Below, one piece after another: positions 40,686 through 47,359 of a stretch of DNA of 47,359 bases (its first letter is position 1; each line of letters opens with the position of its first letter). Location of the stretch: positions 1 to 47,359 of the forward strand of contig NZ_JAEK01000040.1 in the NCBI RefSeq assembly GCF_000518865.1, written 5' to 3'. Below the pieces are notes generated by a model. That model was not told the origin of the DNA. It saw nothing but the letters and a program-made list of their open reading frames with translations, and did no database searches. The stretch is from Bacillus sp. J37 (lineage in GTDB: Bacteria > Bacillota > Bacilli > Bacillales > Bacillaceae). The position numbers and the translations under genes are program-made.

Positions 40686-40728
40686 AAAAACAACAGCCTC
40701 TTTCTTAAAGAAAGAGGCTGTTGTTTTT
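40686..40728. terminator. htpG terminator (bidirectional)
   Basis: A 19-bp perfect stem (40686-40704 with 40710-40728) with A and T tracts at its base, directly after the htpG stop. Confidence 0.92.
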
Positions 40729-42608
40729 TACACCATCACTTTACACATATCATTTGTAAATTCAACTGGATCCTGAATTGGTAAGCCTTCAATTAATAAG
40801 GCCTGATTATATAGAAGGTTCGTATATAATTTCACTTTTTCTTTATCCTGATCAAAAGCGTTTTTCAATGATTGGAATACTTCGTGATTGCTGTTAATCT
40901 CCAACACTTTCTCAGCTTTTACATTTTGATTATCAGGCATTGCACTTAGAACCTTTTCCATCTCAATTGTTACTTCACCAACAGTTGATAAGCATACCGG
41001 ATGAGATTTTAATCGTTTTGAAAGCTTTACATCGGATACTTTTCCTGCTAATACTTCTTTCATTAAATCAAAGAGATCTTTATTTTCAGTTTGTTCCGTT
41101 TCTGTTTGCTTTTGATCTTCTTCTGATTCGATTCCCAAGTCACCACTTGAAACAGATTTAAATTCTTTCTCACTATATGTCATGAGCATTTTGATCGCGA
41201 ATTCATCAATATCCTCTGTAAAGTAAAGAATTTCATAGCCTTTTTCAGACACCATCTCTGTTTGAGGAAGTTTTTCAATTCTCTCGATTGATTCACCTGT
41301 AGCATAATAAATATATTTTTGATCCTCAGGCATTCTTGAGACATAGTCATCTAGTGAAACAAGTTTTTCCTCTTTTGAAGAGTGGAACATTAATAAGTCC
41401 TGAAGTACTTCTTTGTTACTTCCAAAGTCATTGTATACTCCGAATTTCAGCTGTCTTCCAAAGGATTTGTAAAACGCCTCATATTTTTCACGATCATTTT
41501 TCATGAGACTTTTTAATTCATTTTTAATTTTTTTGCTTATGTTTTTCGCAATGAACTTTACTTGACGATCCTGTTGCAAAATTTCCCTTGAAATATTTAG
41601 AGATAAATCCTCAGAATCTACCATACCTTTCACAAAGCTGAAGTAATCAGGTAAAAGCTCTGCACATTTATTCATGATTAATACACCATTTGAATAAAGC
41701 TCAAGCCCTTTTTCATATTCCTTTGAATAAAAGTCAAAAGGAGTTTGACCAGGAATATAAAGAATCGCATTATAACGGACTGTCCCATCAACGTTAATAT
41801 GAATATGTTTAATTGGCTTGTCAAATCCATAGTGCTTTTCTTGATAGAATGACTCATAGTCTTCATCTGTTAATTCACTCTTATTTTTTCTCCAAATTGG
41901 CACCATGCTATTAATAACTTGCTCTTCCGTGTACTCTTCTAATTCACCCTCTGTTCCCTCTTTTGGACGTTGTCCTGATACATCCATCTTGATTGGATAA
42001 CGAATAAAGTCAGAGTATTTTTTAATAATCGTTTTTAACGTATATTCTTCTAAAAATTCATCATAGCTTTCTTCTTCAGCACTTTCTTTGATTTTTAGAA
42101 CAATCTCTGTGCCGACAGTCTCTTTTTCATACGGTTCGATTGTATAACCTTCTGCACCTTCAGATTCCCATTTATACGCTTCATCACTTCCAAGTGCTTT
42201 ACTAATCACTGTAACAACATCTGCTACCATAAAAGCAGCATAAAAACCAACCCCGAATTGCCCGATAATATCGTGGCCATCCTTTGATTCGTTTTCCTTT
42301 TTAAATGCTAAAGAGCCGCTTTTTGCAATAACACCCAAATTATTTTCAAGTTCCTCTTTCGTCATACCGATTCCAGTATCAGTAATCGTTAGTGTGCGAT
42401 TTTCTTTATTAGCTGTAATTTTAATATAATAGCTATCTTTATTAAAAGTTAGTGAATCATCAGTTAATGCTTTGTAATAAATTTTATCGATCGCATCACT
42501 GGCATTTGAAATCAACTCCCTTAAAAATACCTCGCGTTGAGAGTAAATAGAGTTAATCATCATTTCTAAAAGTCGTTTGGATTCTGCTTTAAATTGTTTT
42601 TTTGTCAA
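40728..42608 (-). CDS. htpG: molecular chaperone HtpG (Hsp90)
   Basis: A 626-residue Hsp90 homologue. The N-terminal GHKL ATPase domain is intact: [47 protein letters not shown]; the middle domain has [16 protein letters not shown] and the C-terminal dimerisation part ends near [11 protein letters not shown]. It lacks the charged linker and MEEVD of eukaryotic forms, as expected. TTG at 42608 lies five bases after AAAGGAGAGG; the ATG six codons upstream would place that site inside the gene. A CIRCE element lies between promoter and start. Confidence 0.97.
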   Translation of the reverse strand: MTKKQFKAESKRLLEMMINSIYSQREVFLRELISNASDAIDKIYYKALTDDSLTFNKDSYYIKITANKENRTLTITDTGIGMTKEELENNLGVIAKSGSLAFKKENESKDGHDIIGQFGVGFYAAFMVADVVTVISKALGSDEAYKWESEGAEGYTIEPYEKETVGTEIVLKIKESAEEESYDEFLEEYTLKTIIKKYSDFIRYPIKMDVSGQRPKEGTEGELEEYTEEQVINSMVPIWRKNKSELTDEDYESFYQEKHYGFDKPIKHIHINVDGTVRYNAILYIPGQTPFDFYSKEYEKGLELYSNGVLIMNKCAELLPDYFSFVKGMVDSEDLSLNISREILQQDRQVKFIAKNISKKIKNELKSLMKNDREKYEAFYKSFGRQLKFGVYNDFGSNKEVLQDLLMFHSSKEEKLVSLDDYVSRMPEDQKYIYYATGESIERIEKLPQTEMVSEKGYEILYFTEDIDEFAIKMLMTYSEKEFKSVSSGDLGIESEEDQKQTETEQTENKDLFDLMKEVLAGKVSDVKLSKRLKSHPVCLSTVGEVTIEMEKVLSAMPDNQNVKAEKVLEINSNHEVFQSLKNAFDQDKEKVKLYTNLLYNQALLIEGLPIQDPVEFTNDMCKVMV

Positions 42609-42648
42609 TTTAACCTCTCCTTTCAATGTTTCATCAACTTCATCACAA

Positions 42649-42675
42649 TTAGCACTCTAATCACCAGAGTGCTAA
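42649..42675 (-). promoter_or_regulatory. CIRCE operator (HrcA site)
   Basis: TTAGCACTC-N9-GAGTGCTAA (42649-42657 and 42667-42675) is the exact CIRCE consensus bound by the heat-shock repressor HrcA. It lies in the 5' leader of htpG, just after the likely transcription start, where HrcA would block transcription until heat titrates GroEL. Confidence 0.96.
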
Positions 42676-42685
42676 CATATACATT

Positions 42686-42714
42686 TTAATATCATATCAT
42701 ACTTTTTCTGTCAA
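42686..42714 (-). promoter_or_regulatory. htpG promoter
   Basis: On the minus strand TTGACA (42714-42709), a 17-base spacer and TATTAA (42691-42686). The CIRCE element starts about ten bases after the -10, the usual geometry for CIRCE-controlled sigma-A promoters. Confidence 0.8.
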
Positions 42715-42745
42715 TAACATGAAAGGAATAGGGCAAATTTTCGTA

Positions 42746-43387
42746 CTAGCTAAAGGTTTCTACTTCTTCGATATGAGAATGGTTGTTTTTCTTCAATGAC
42801 GAAGATGTTATCTTCATCATGACAAATCCGATAAAGCTAACTCCAAAGACTGGTATTAGCCCCGGGATAAGTGAAAATAGAAGATAGATAAGTAACATTA
42901 AAGCAGATAAGAGGACAGTTTTGATTGGTCTTCCTATTACAAGAACAAACGCATATTTATAATACTCTAGAAATTTCAAATTATAGTGCACAAAAATAGG
43001 AAATAGATAGAAAGTGATAAACATGTATAAAACAAGGAGTAAATAGAGTGCAATCGTTACTACTTGATGCATAAAAGTAGTTTCAACCTGATGTAAAACC
43101 CTCACGTCAAGTAAAAGAGCCGCCCCCATAATTGCCCAAACATATCCAAGTATATTCCCTCTAAAAAACTCTGATTTATACGTTTTCCAGAAGAGATGAA
43201 AGATCCGCACTTCTTCTTCAGGTTCCATCGTTAATTTCCTTAGAACTGCAAAAAGGGCGACAGTTGCAGGAAAAATCCCTAATAAAAACGCGCCAACTAG
43301 TGAAAATATAAACCATAAACAGTTTAATAGAAACAAATTCAAACACCATTCTCCTAATTGAACATACTTAGTTCCTAATGCTTTCAT
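42746..43387 (-). CDS. DUF624 (YesL-like) membrane protein
   Basis: A 213-residue protein with about five hydrophobic segments and the DUF624 pattern: early NLFLLNCLWFIFSLVGAFLLGIFPATVALFAVLRK, a cytoplasmic loop FHLFWKTYKSEFFRGNILG, and a C-terminal SLIPGLIPVFGVSFIGFV. YesL-family genes commonly accompany LplABC-type sugar importers for plant polysaccharides, which agrees with the three genes upstream. ATG 43387 has GGAGGG seven bases before it; the upstream ATG 43402 has none. A terminator separates it from the permease gene. Confidence 0.88.
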   Translation of the reverse strand: MKALGTKYVQLGEWCLNLFLLNCLWFIFSLVGAFLLGIFPATVALFAVLRKLTMEPEEEVRIFHLFWKTYKSEFFRGNILGYVWAIMGAALLLDVRVLHQVETTFMHQVVTIALYLLLVLYMFITFYLFPIFVHYNLKFLEYYKYAFVLVIGRPIKTVLLSALMLLIYLLFSLIPGLIPVFGVSFIGFVMMKITSSSLKKNNHSHIEEVETFS

Positions 43388-43406
43388 CCTCCTGCCCTCC
43401 ATATAA

Positions 43407-43435
43407 AAAGCTATCGATAGATTATCAATAGCTTT
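43407..43435 (-). terminator. terminator between lplC-like and yesL-like genes
   Basis: AAAGCTAT/ATAGCTTT (43407-43414 with 43428-43435), U-rich on the minus strand. It may let part of the transcript through to the YesL-like gene. Confidence 0.7.
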
Positions 43436-43445
43436 GTTCTCTTTT

Positions 43446-44348
43446 TTATCCCTTTACTGATCCAATCATGACTCCTTTTTCAAAATACTTTTGGATAAAT
43501 GGATAGACAATTAAGATCGGAAGAGTTGAAATAATGATAACCCCGTACTTAATTTGATCCGCATATCTTTGAGCATATCCACCAGCTGCACCACCACTTC
43601 CCGCTCCTTCGGCGAACACCTGATTAGAGAGCAGAATATCTCTTAATACAATTTGCAATGGCTGTAGACTATAGTCCCGTATATAAATTAATCCTGTAAA
43701 GAAATCGTTCCAGTGCCACACTAAATAGTAAAGTCCAATAACAGATACAACCGCCTTTGAGAGAGGCATCACAACCTTAAGGAAAAATGTAAAGTGATTA
43801 CATCCATCAATTGATGCGGCTTCATATAATTCATTTGGTATGTTTGTCTCAAAAAATGTCCTAGTAATGATTAAATTAAACACATTTACTGAGAAAGGAA
43901 TAATAAACACCCACATGGTGTCAATTAGCTGTAAATCTTTCATTAATAAGTACGTTGGGATTAACCCTCCATTAAAAAACATTGTAAAAACAAAGAAGAA
44001 CATCAAAATTCGTCTTGCACGAAATTCTCTTCTTGATAACACATAGGCAGCTGGCAGTGTTAGCAATAAATTAACAAACGTACCTAAAAGAGAGTAAATC
44101 ATTGTGTTTTTGTAACCAACCCATATCCTTGCATCCTGAAAAATTTCTTGATATCCAAATAAACTAAACCCTTTTGGAAATAACAGTACTTTCCCTGTAG
44201 AAACAAGGGTTGAATCACTTACAGAAGCGATTACAACAAAATATAGCGGATAAGCGATAATTAAAAATACAATCGCACATATTACATAGATAAATAGATC
44301 AAAAATCATATCATTTATATTTTTCCCTTTTTTCGTAAGTAGTGCCAT
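43446..44348 (-). CDS. carbohydrate ABC permease (LplC/YtcP-like)
   Basis: A 300-residue CUT1-type permease with six hydrophobic segments and the MalFG coupling motif in EAASIDGCNHFTFFLKVVMPLSK. The GLYYLVWHWNDFFTGLIYIRD and TLPILIVYPFIQKYFEKGVMIGSVKG end is typical of LplC/YtcP. ATG 44348 follows GGAGGGAGGAGCTGTT. It pairs with the permease gene upstream to form the membrane channel of the importer. Confidence 0.93.
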   Translation of the reverse strand: MALLTKKGKNINDMIFDLFIYVICAIVFLIIAYPLYFVVIASVSDSTLVSTGKVLLFPKGFSLFGYQEIFQDARIWVGYKNTMIYSLLGTFVNLLLTLPAAYVLSRREFRARRILMFFFVFTMFFNGGLIPTYLLMKDLQLIDTMWVFIIPFSVNVFNLIITRTFFETNIPNELYEAASIDGCNHFTFFLKVVMPLSKAVVSVIGLYYLVWHWNDFFTGLIYIRDYSLQPLQIVLRDILLSNQVFAEGAGSGGAAGGYAQRYADQIKYGVIIISTLPILIVYPFIQKYFEKGVMIGSVKG

Positions 44349-44391
44349 AACAGCTCCTCCCTCCATAATCGGATACTAGCTCAAAATCACT

Positions 44392-45360
44392 TTACCAAAG
44401 GCTAATATTCGAAAATCTTTTTGCTATATAATTCATCGTTAACAGTAAGGCAAAATTAATTAATGTATTAAACAACCCAATGGCTGCTGCATAACTAAAT
44501 TGATTTGAGATAATCCCAATCTTATAGACATATGTTTCGATTACTTCGGAAACTGGCAGATTTAGTGGATTTTGCATTAAAAAGATTTTTTCAAAACCTG
44601 TACTGATAATGGAACCCATATTTAATATCAATAGAATAATAATTGTCGGGATTATCGCAGGTATTTCAACATTCCTAATTATTTGCCAGCGATTTGCTCC
44701 ATCCATTTTCGCTGAATCATATAACTGCGGATCTACACTGGATAATGCCGCTAAATAAATGATGCTATTCCACCCAACATGTTGCCATACATCAGATAAC
44801 ACATATACCGGAACAAATGTATTGGTAGATGCCAATAGATTTACATCCTGAAATCCAAATGCGTTCATGATATGTCCAACGATTCCTGTGTTAGGAGATA
44901 ATAGGACGTTTAATAATCCAACAAGTACCACAATTGAAATAAAGTGAGGCAAATATACGGTTGTCTGGAGAACCTTTTTTCCCCTTTTCCATTTAATCTG
45001 GTTGATGAGCAAAGCCAAAATAATTGGTGCAGGAAAGCCTACAATAATGGTGGTTAAACTTAATACAACTGTATTTCTCAATAAATCTGCAAACATATGG
45101 CTTTCAATGAATTGAATAAAATACTTTAAGCCTACCCAGTCTCCCCCGGTCAGTCCTTTTGTAAAATCAAACTCTCGAAAGGCCAGCTGAATTCCGTACA
45201 TTGGGATATAGTTAAAGACAAATACAATGATAATTGCAGGCAAGATCATGATCCATAATTGATAGTCACGTTTAAATGTATTAAAAATGGTAGGCTTATT
45301 TTCCAGTTTTATATTTGGTGCACTATTCGTTTTAGTTGTTCTCGTGCTTATAAAGGCCAT
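44392..45360 (-). CDS. carbohydrate ABC permease (LplB-like)
   Basis: A 322-residue CUT1-type permease. A polar N-terminal tail of about 30 residues precedes the first helix (DYQLWIMILPAIIIVFVFNYIPMYGIQLAFREFD, the typical LplB opening). The coupling motif is YDSAKMDGANRWQIIRNVEIPAI. The end ALLLTMNYIAKRFSNISLW is characteristic of the family. ATG 45360 follows AAAGGAG at seven bases. No ATPase gene is present; a shared MsmX-type ATPase would be needed. Confidence 0.93.
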   Translation of the reverse strand: MAFISTRTTKTNSAPNIKLENKPTIFNTFKRDYQLWIMILPAIIIVFVFNYIPMYGIQLAFREFDFTKGLTGGDWVGLKYFIQFIESHMFADLLRNTVVLSLTTIIVGFPAPIILALLINQIKWKRGKKVLQTTVYLPHFISIVVLVGLLNVLLSPNTGIVGHIMNAFGFQDVNLLASTNTFVPVYVLSDVWQHVGWNSIIYLAALSSVDPQLYDSAKMDGANRWQIIRNVEIPAIIPTIIILLILNMGSIISTGFEKIFLMQNPLNLPVSEVIETYVYKIGIISNQFSYAAAIGLFNTLINFALLLTMNYIAKRFSNISLW

Positions 45361-45387
45361 ATACATTCTCCTTTACTGAGGAAGACC

Positions 45388-45414
45388 GGGCTGCATTAAT
45401 TAATGTTGCAACCC
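45388..45414 (-). terminator. intra-operon hairpin after the binding-protein gene
   Basis: GGGCTGCA/TGCAACCC (45388-45395 with 45407-45414, one G-T pair), without a U-run. Hairpins after binding-protein genes often stabilise the upstream mRNA and lower expression of the permease genes. Confidence 0.5.
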
Positions 45415-45432
45415 TGCCTCCTTAGGTAATCA

Positions 45433-47043
45433 TTACTCCATATTACTCATGTATTCGTCATAATAACCTTGGATAATTTCAGTGTTTTTATTAATTCCAA
45501 TCTTATCTAGTTCTTTTACATAATCATCCCACTGTGAATCAATTCCGCCTTTTGTGATCCATTCAGAATATTTTGCCATGGCTAAATTCATAATTTCTGT
45601 GTTTGCCAGACTTAATGTATTATTGTCTTCATCACTATATTTAATAAAGGTTCCAGGGAAAACGTCTTTCTCTTTATCTAAAGATTCAAAGACTTGTTGT
45701 AATGGCTCTGTTTGCTTTCCTACTGATTGCATATCGCTTCCAAGCGTAAGTTCTAAAGAATCTGAAATATACATCGGTCCATTATCAGCCCAGGTTGTTG
45801 TCCATTTCCAAGTTCCAGGATCCATTTCTTTATCTTCAGGTGGCAGGACAGAGTAAGTACCATCACCATTGTCCGAAATGTTTGTTCCCAGTGAACCAAA
45901 TAACACCTGCATACTAACTTCCGGATCATATAATTCATTTATAAATTTCATCGCTGCTTCTTTGTTTTTACTTTGAGATGACATTTGAATAAGATTAACA
46001 CCGTAGTTTAGGTTGTTATAATCATAACTCCAGGAAAGCTCTTCTGTTGAATCAGCTGAAACTTTTAAAGGTGCCATTGATTCATATTGTGGGGCAAGTG
46101 TAATACCAAATCTGTCAGTTACTTCCCATCCAAATGTATAACCTACCTTTGCTGTGTCTCCATCTCCACGTGCAACGGACTGGTATTTTGTATAGTCTTG
46201 TGTAAATACTTCTTTATTGATTAAGCCTGCTTCCCAACATTTATTCAGAAATGACACAAGCTCTTTATACCGTTCATCAACCAGGAAATTTTTCACTTTC
46301 CCATCTTCCACAAATATCCCCGTTCCACTTCCATCTCCTATTGTGATCCCCATACTACCTAGTAGAACTGTTGGTTGAAAATGCCCAAAACCAGTTGTCC
46401 CGGTTGGCGAAAAGTCCATAGGAATTTCATCTTTTGGATCTCCATTCCCATTTGCGTCTTTCTCTTTAAATGCCACTAACACTTCATAAAGTTCATCCCA
46501 GTTTGTTGGCATTTCCAAGCCAAGATTTTCTAACCATTGCTTGTTAATAAATTGTCTAGTTGCTGTTTCCGGCCAAAACCTTTGATATTTTGGCAGACCG
46601 AATATTTCACCTTCTCTTTGTGTTGATAGTGCCTTTAATTCAGGCTTCTCTTCAAACATCTTTTGAACGTTTGGAGCATGCTCTTCAATCAATGGAGTTA
46701 AATCTGCAAACAAACCATTAAATTTAGCAAATTCAGCATCAGTAATAGCATTTGGACCAACGATTAAATCAGGTATATCACCTGCTGCCAGCATAGCCCC
46801 CTTTTTTTGGGACCAATCAGCTGATACTTCCTCCCACTTAATTTCAACACCTGCTCTTTCTTCTGCTTCCTGCAGCCATTCCATTTTCGATAATTCCTGT
46901 GTTAATGCGTGTTTCGTAATTAGTGCAGTAAGGACTACTCTGCCATCTTCTGTTTGTTCCACTTTTTCGGTATTGCTACAACCTACTAATACAGATGTTA
47001 AACATAAAAAAATAACTAATAGAAAGACTGTCATTTTTTTCAT
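45433..47043 (-). CDS. carbohydrate ABC substrate-binding lipoprotein (LplA-like)
   Basis: A 536-residue lipoprotein. The signal peptide (about 1-20) ends in the lipobox LVGC, followed by SNTEKVEQTEDGR. The mature part follows the long LplA/YtcQ binding-protein group: VVLTALITKHALTQELSKMEWLQEAEERAGVEIKWEEVSADW, then DIPDLIVG, and near the end GGIDSQWDDYVKELDKIGINK. It is about 100 residues longer than ordinary sugar-binding proteins, as usual for this group. ATG 47043 follows AAAGGGGATGCTAGG; a 25-codon upstream extension overlaps that site. First gene of the lplABC-like operon, probable importer of an oligosaccharide. Confidence 0.9.
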   Translation of the reverse strand: MKKMTVFLLVIFLCLTSVLVGCSNTEKVEQTEDGRVVLTALITKHALTQELSKMEWLQEAEERAGVEIKWEEVSADWSQKKGAMLAAGDIPDLIVGPNAITDAEFAKFNGLFADLTPLIEEHAPNVQKMFEEKPELKALSTQREGEIFGLPKYQRFWPETATRQFINKQWLENLGLEMPTNWDELYEVLVAFKEKDANGNGDPKDEIPMDFSPTGTTGFGHFQPTVLLGSMGITIGDGSGTGIFVEDGKVKNFLVDERYKELVSFLNKCWEAGLINKEVFTQDYTKYQSVARGDGDTAKVGYTFGWEVTDRFGITLAPQYESMAPLKVSADSTEELSWSYDYNNLNYGVNLIQMSSQSKNKEAAMKFINELYDPEVSMQVLFGSLGTNISDNGDGTYSVLPPEDKEMDPGTWKWTTTWADNGPMYISDSLELTLGSDMQSVGKQTEPLQQVFESLDKEKDVFPGTFIKYSDEDNNTLSLANTEIMNLAMAKYSEWITKGGIDSQWDDYVKELDKIGINKNTEIIQGYYDEYMSNME

Positions 47044-47359
47044 CCTAGCATCCCCTTTGTTTTTTATTTCGAAACAGATACTATGCAACCCCTTACAATT
47101 CTTCATATGAGCATACATCCATTTCTTTTATAGCTAGTTTTCTTATTGATTTCATTATGAAAGATTTATTAAATGATGAGAATTCACAATTCCTCAGAAA
47201 ACATATCTTTTCTTTGGATTTTATAAAATGAATTAATTGGGGTGTTGCTCTATGTTGAGCTTGAAAAATGGCTGTGGGTGAAAAAATTGAGTAAGTGATT
47301 GAATAATCTTGGATAGTGGTTGAATTAATAGAAAAGTGGTCGTATTCTTTGGAAATGTG
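47044..47359. other. region upstream of the lplA-like gene
   Basis: About 315 bases with no gene. The operon promoter should lie here; TTGCAT followed by a T-rich -10 region is present about 50 bases before the start but is not convincing. Three imperfect 20-21 base units (AGTGATTGAATAATC..., AGTGGTTGAATTAAT..., AGTGGTCGTATTCTT...) begin at 47294, 47315 and 47335 and run to the window edge. Confidence 0.4.

Overview
The window is a piece of an AT-rich, low-GC Gram-positive chromosome, most likely a member of the Bacillaceae. The evidence is the 5' end of a Bacillus-type 16S rRNA gene with tandem rrn promoters, strong AGGAGG-type ribosome binding sites, sigma-A promoters, frequent TTG and GTG starts, and many Bacillus-type genes (thiT with a TPP riboswitch, hemY, a yfiB/yfiC-like pair, a ydaT-like gene, htpG, an lplABC/yesL-like set). 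I cannot name the species.

Layout. 1-590: 5' end of a 16S gene on the minus strand, its leader and two promoters. 591-8100: a hypothetical gene, riboswitch-controlled thiT, a small membrane protein, a membrane metallopeptidase, an EamA transporter, a secreted protein with six 28-residue repeats, hemY and an SMP-30 family lactonase. 8164-12277: a heterodimeric ABC exporter and a YdaT-like protein. 12377-15202: a tRNA-Ala gene followed by a decayed element bounded by a copy of the tRNA 3' end; it holds two broken phage-type amidase genes around a ComEC-like metallo-hydrolase and a DUF3006 gene. 15303-19234: a cold-shock gene, a dicarboxylate symporter, the tail of a deleted solute-binding protein gene and a Gfo/Idh/MocA oxidoreductase.

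19234-28714: an ABC-F ATPase behind a 0.4-kb attenuator leader with a 14-codon leader ORF, an ASCH protein coupled to a beta-propeller protein, a DUF1835 protein, an ABC exporter with its own 18-codon leader ORF and overlapping hairpin, a MHYT-GGDEF-EAL protein and a V4R-STAS protein. 28870-32797: a YqcI/YcgG protein, a cysteine hydrolase, and a divergent EamA exporter/MocR regulator pair with repeated operator-like boxes. 32889-40396: a compact seven-gene operon on the minus strand (creatininase-family amidohydrolase, NMT1/SsuABC-type ABC importer, FAD-linked oxidase, two CodA-like amidohydrolases), which looks like an uptake and breakdown pathway for an unidentified N-heterocycle. 40728-42714: htpG with a CIRCE operator. 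42746-47043: an lplABC-like sugar importer with a YesL-like protein.

The most notable items are the seven-gene N-heterocycle operon, where the second CodA-like enzyme has Phe in place of a conserved metal-binding His; the two translation-linked attenuators in front of ABC-family genes; the tRNA-bounded element whose only intact-looking enzyme has lost the start codon of its signal peptide; the CIRCE element on htpG; and the 28-residue-repeat secreted protein.
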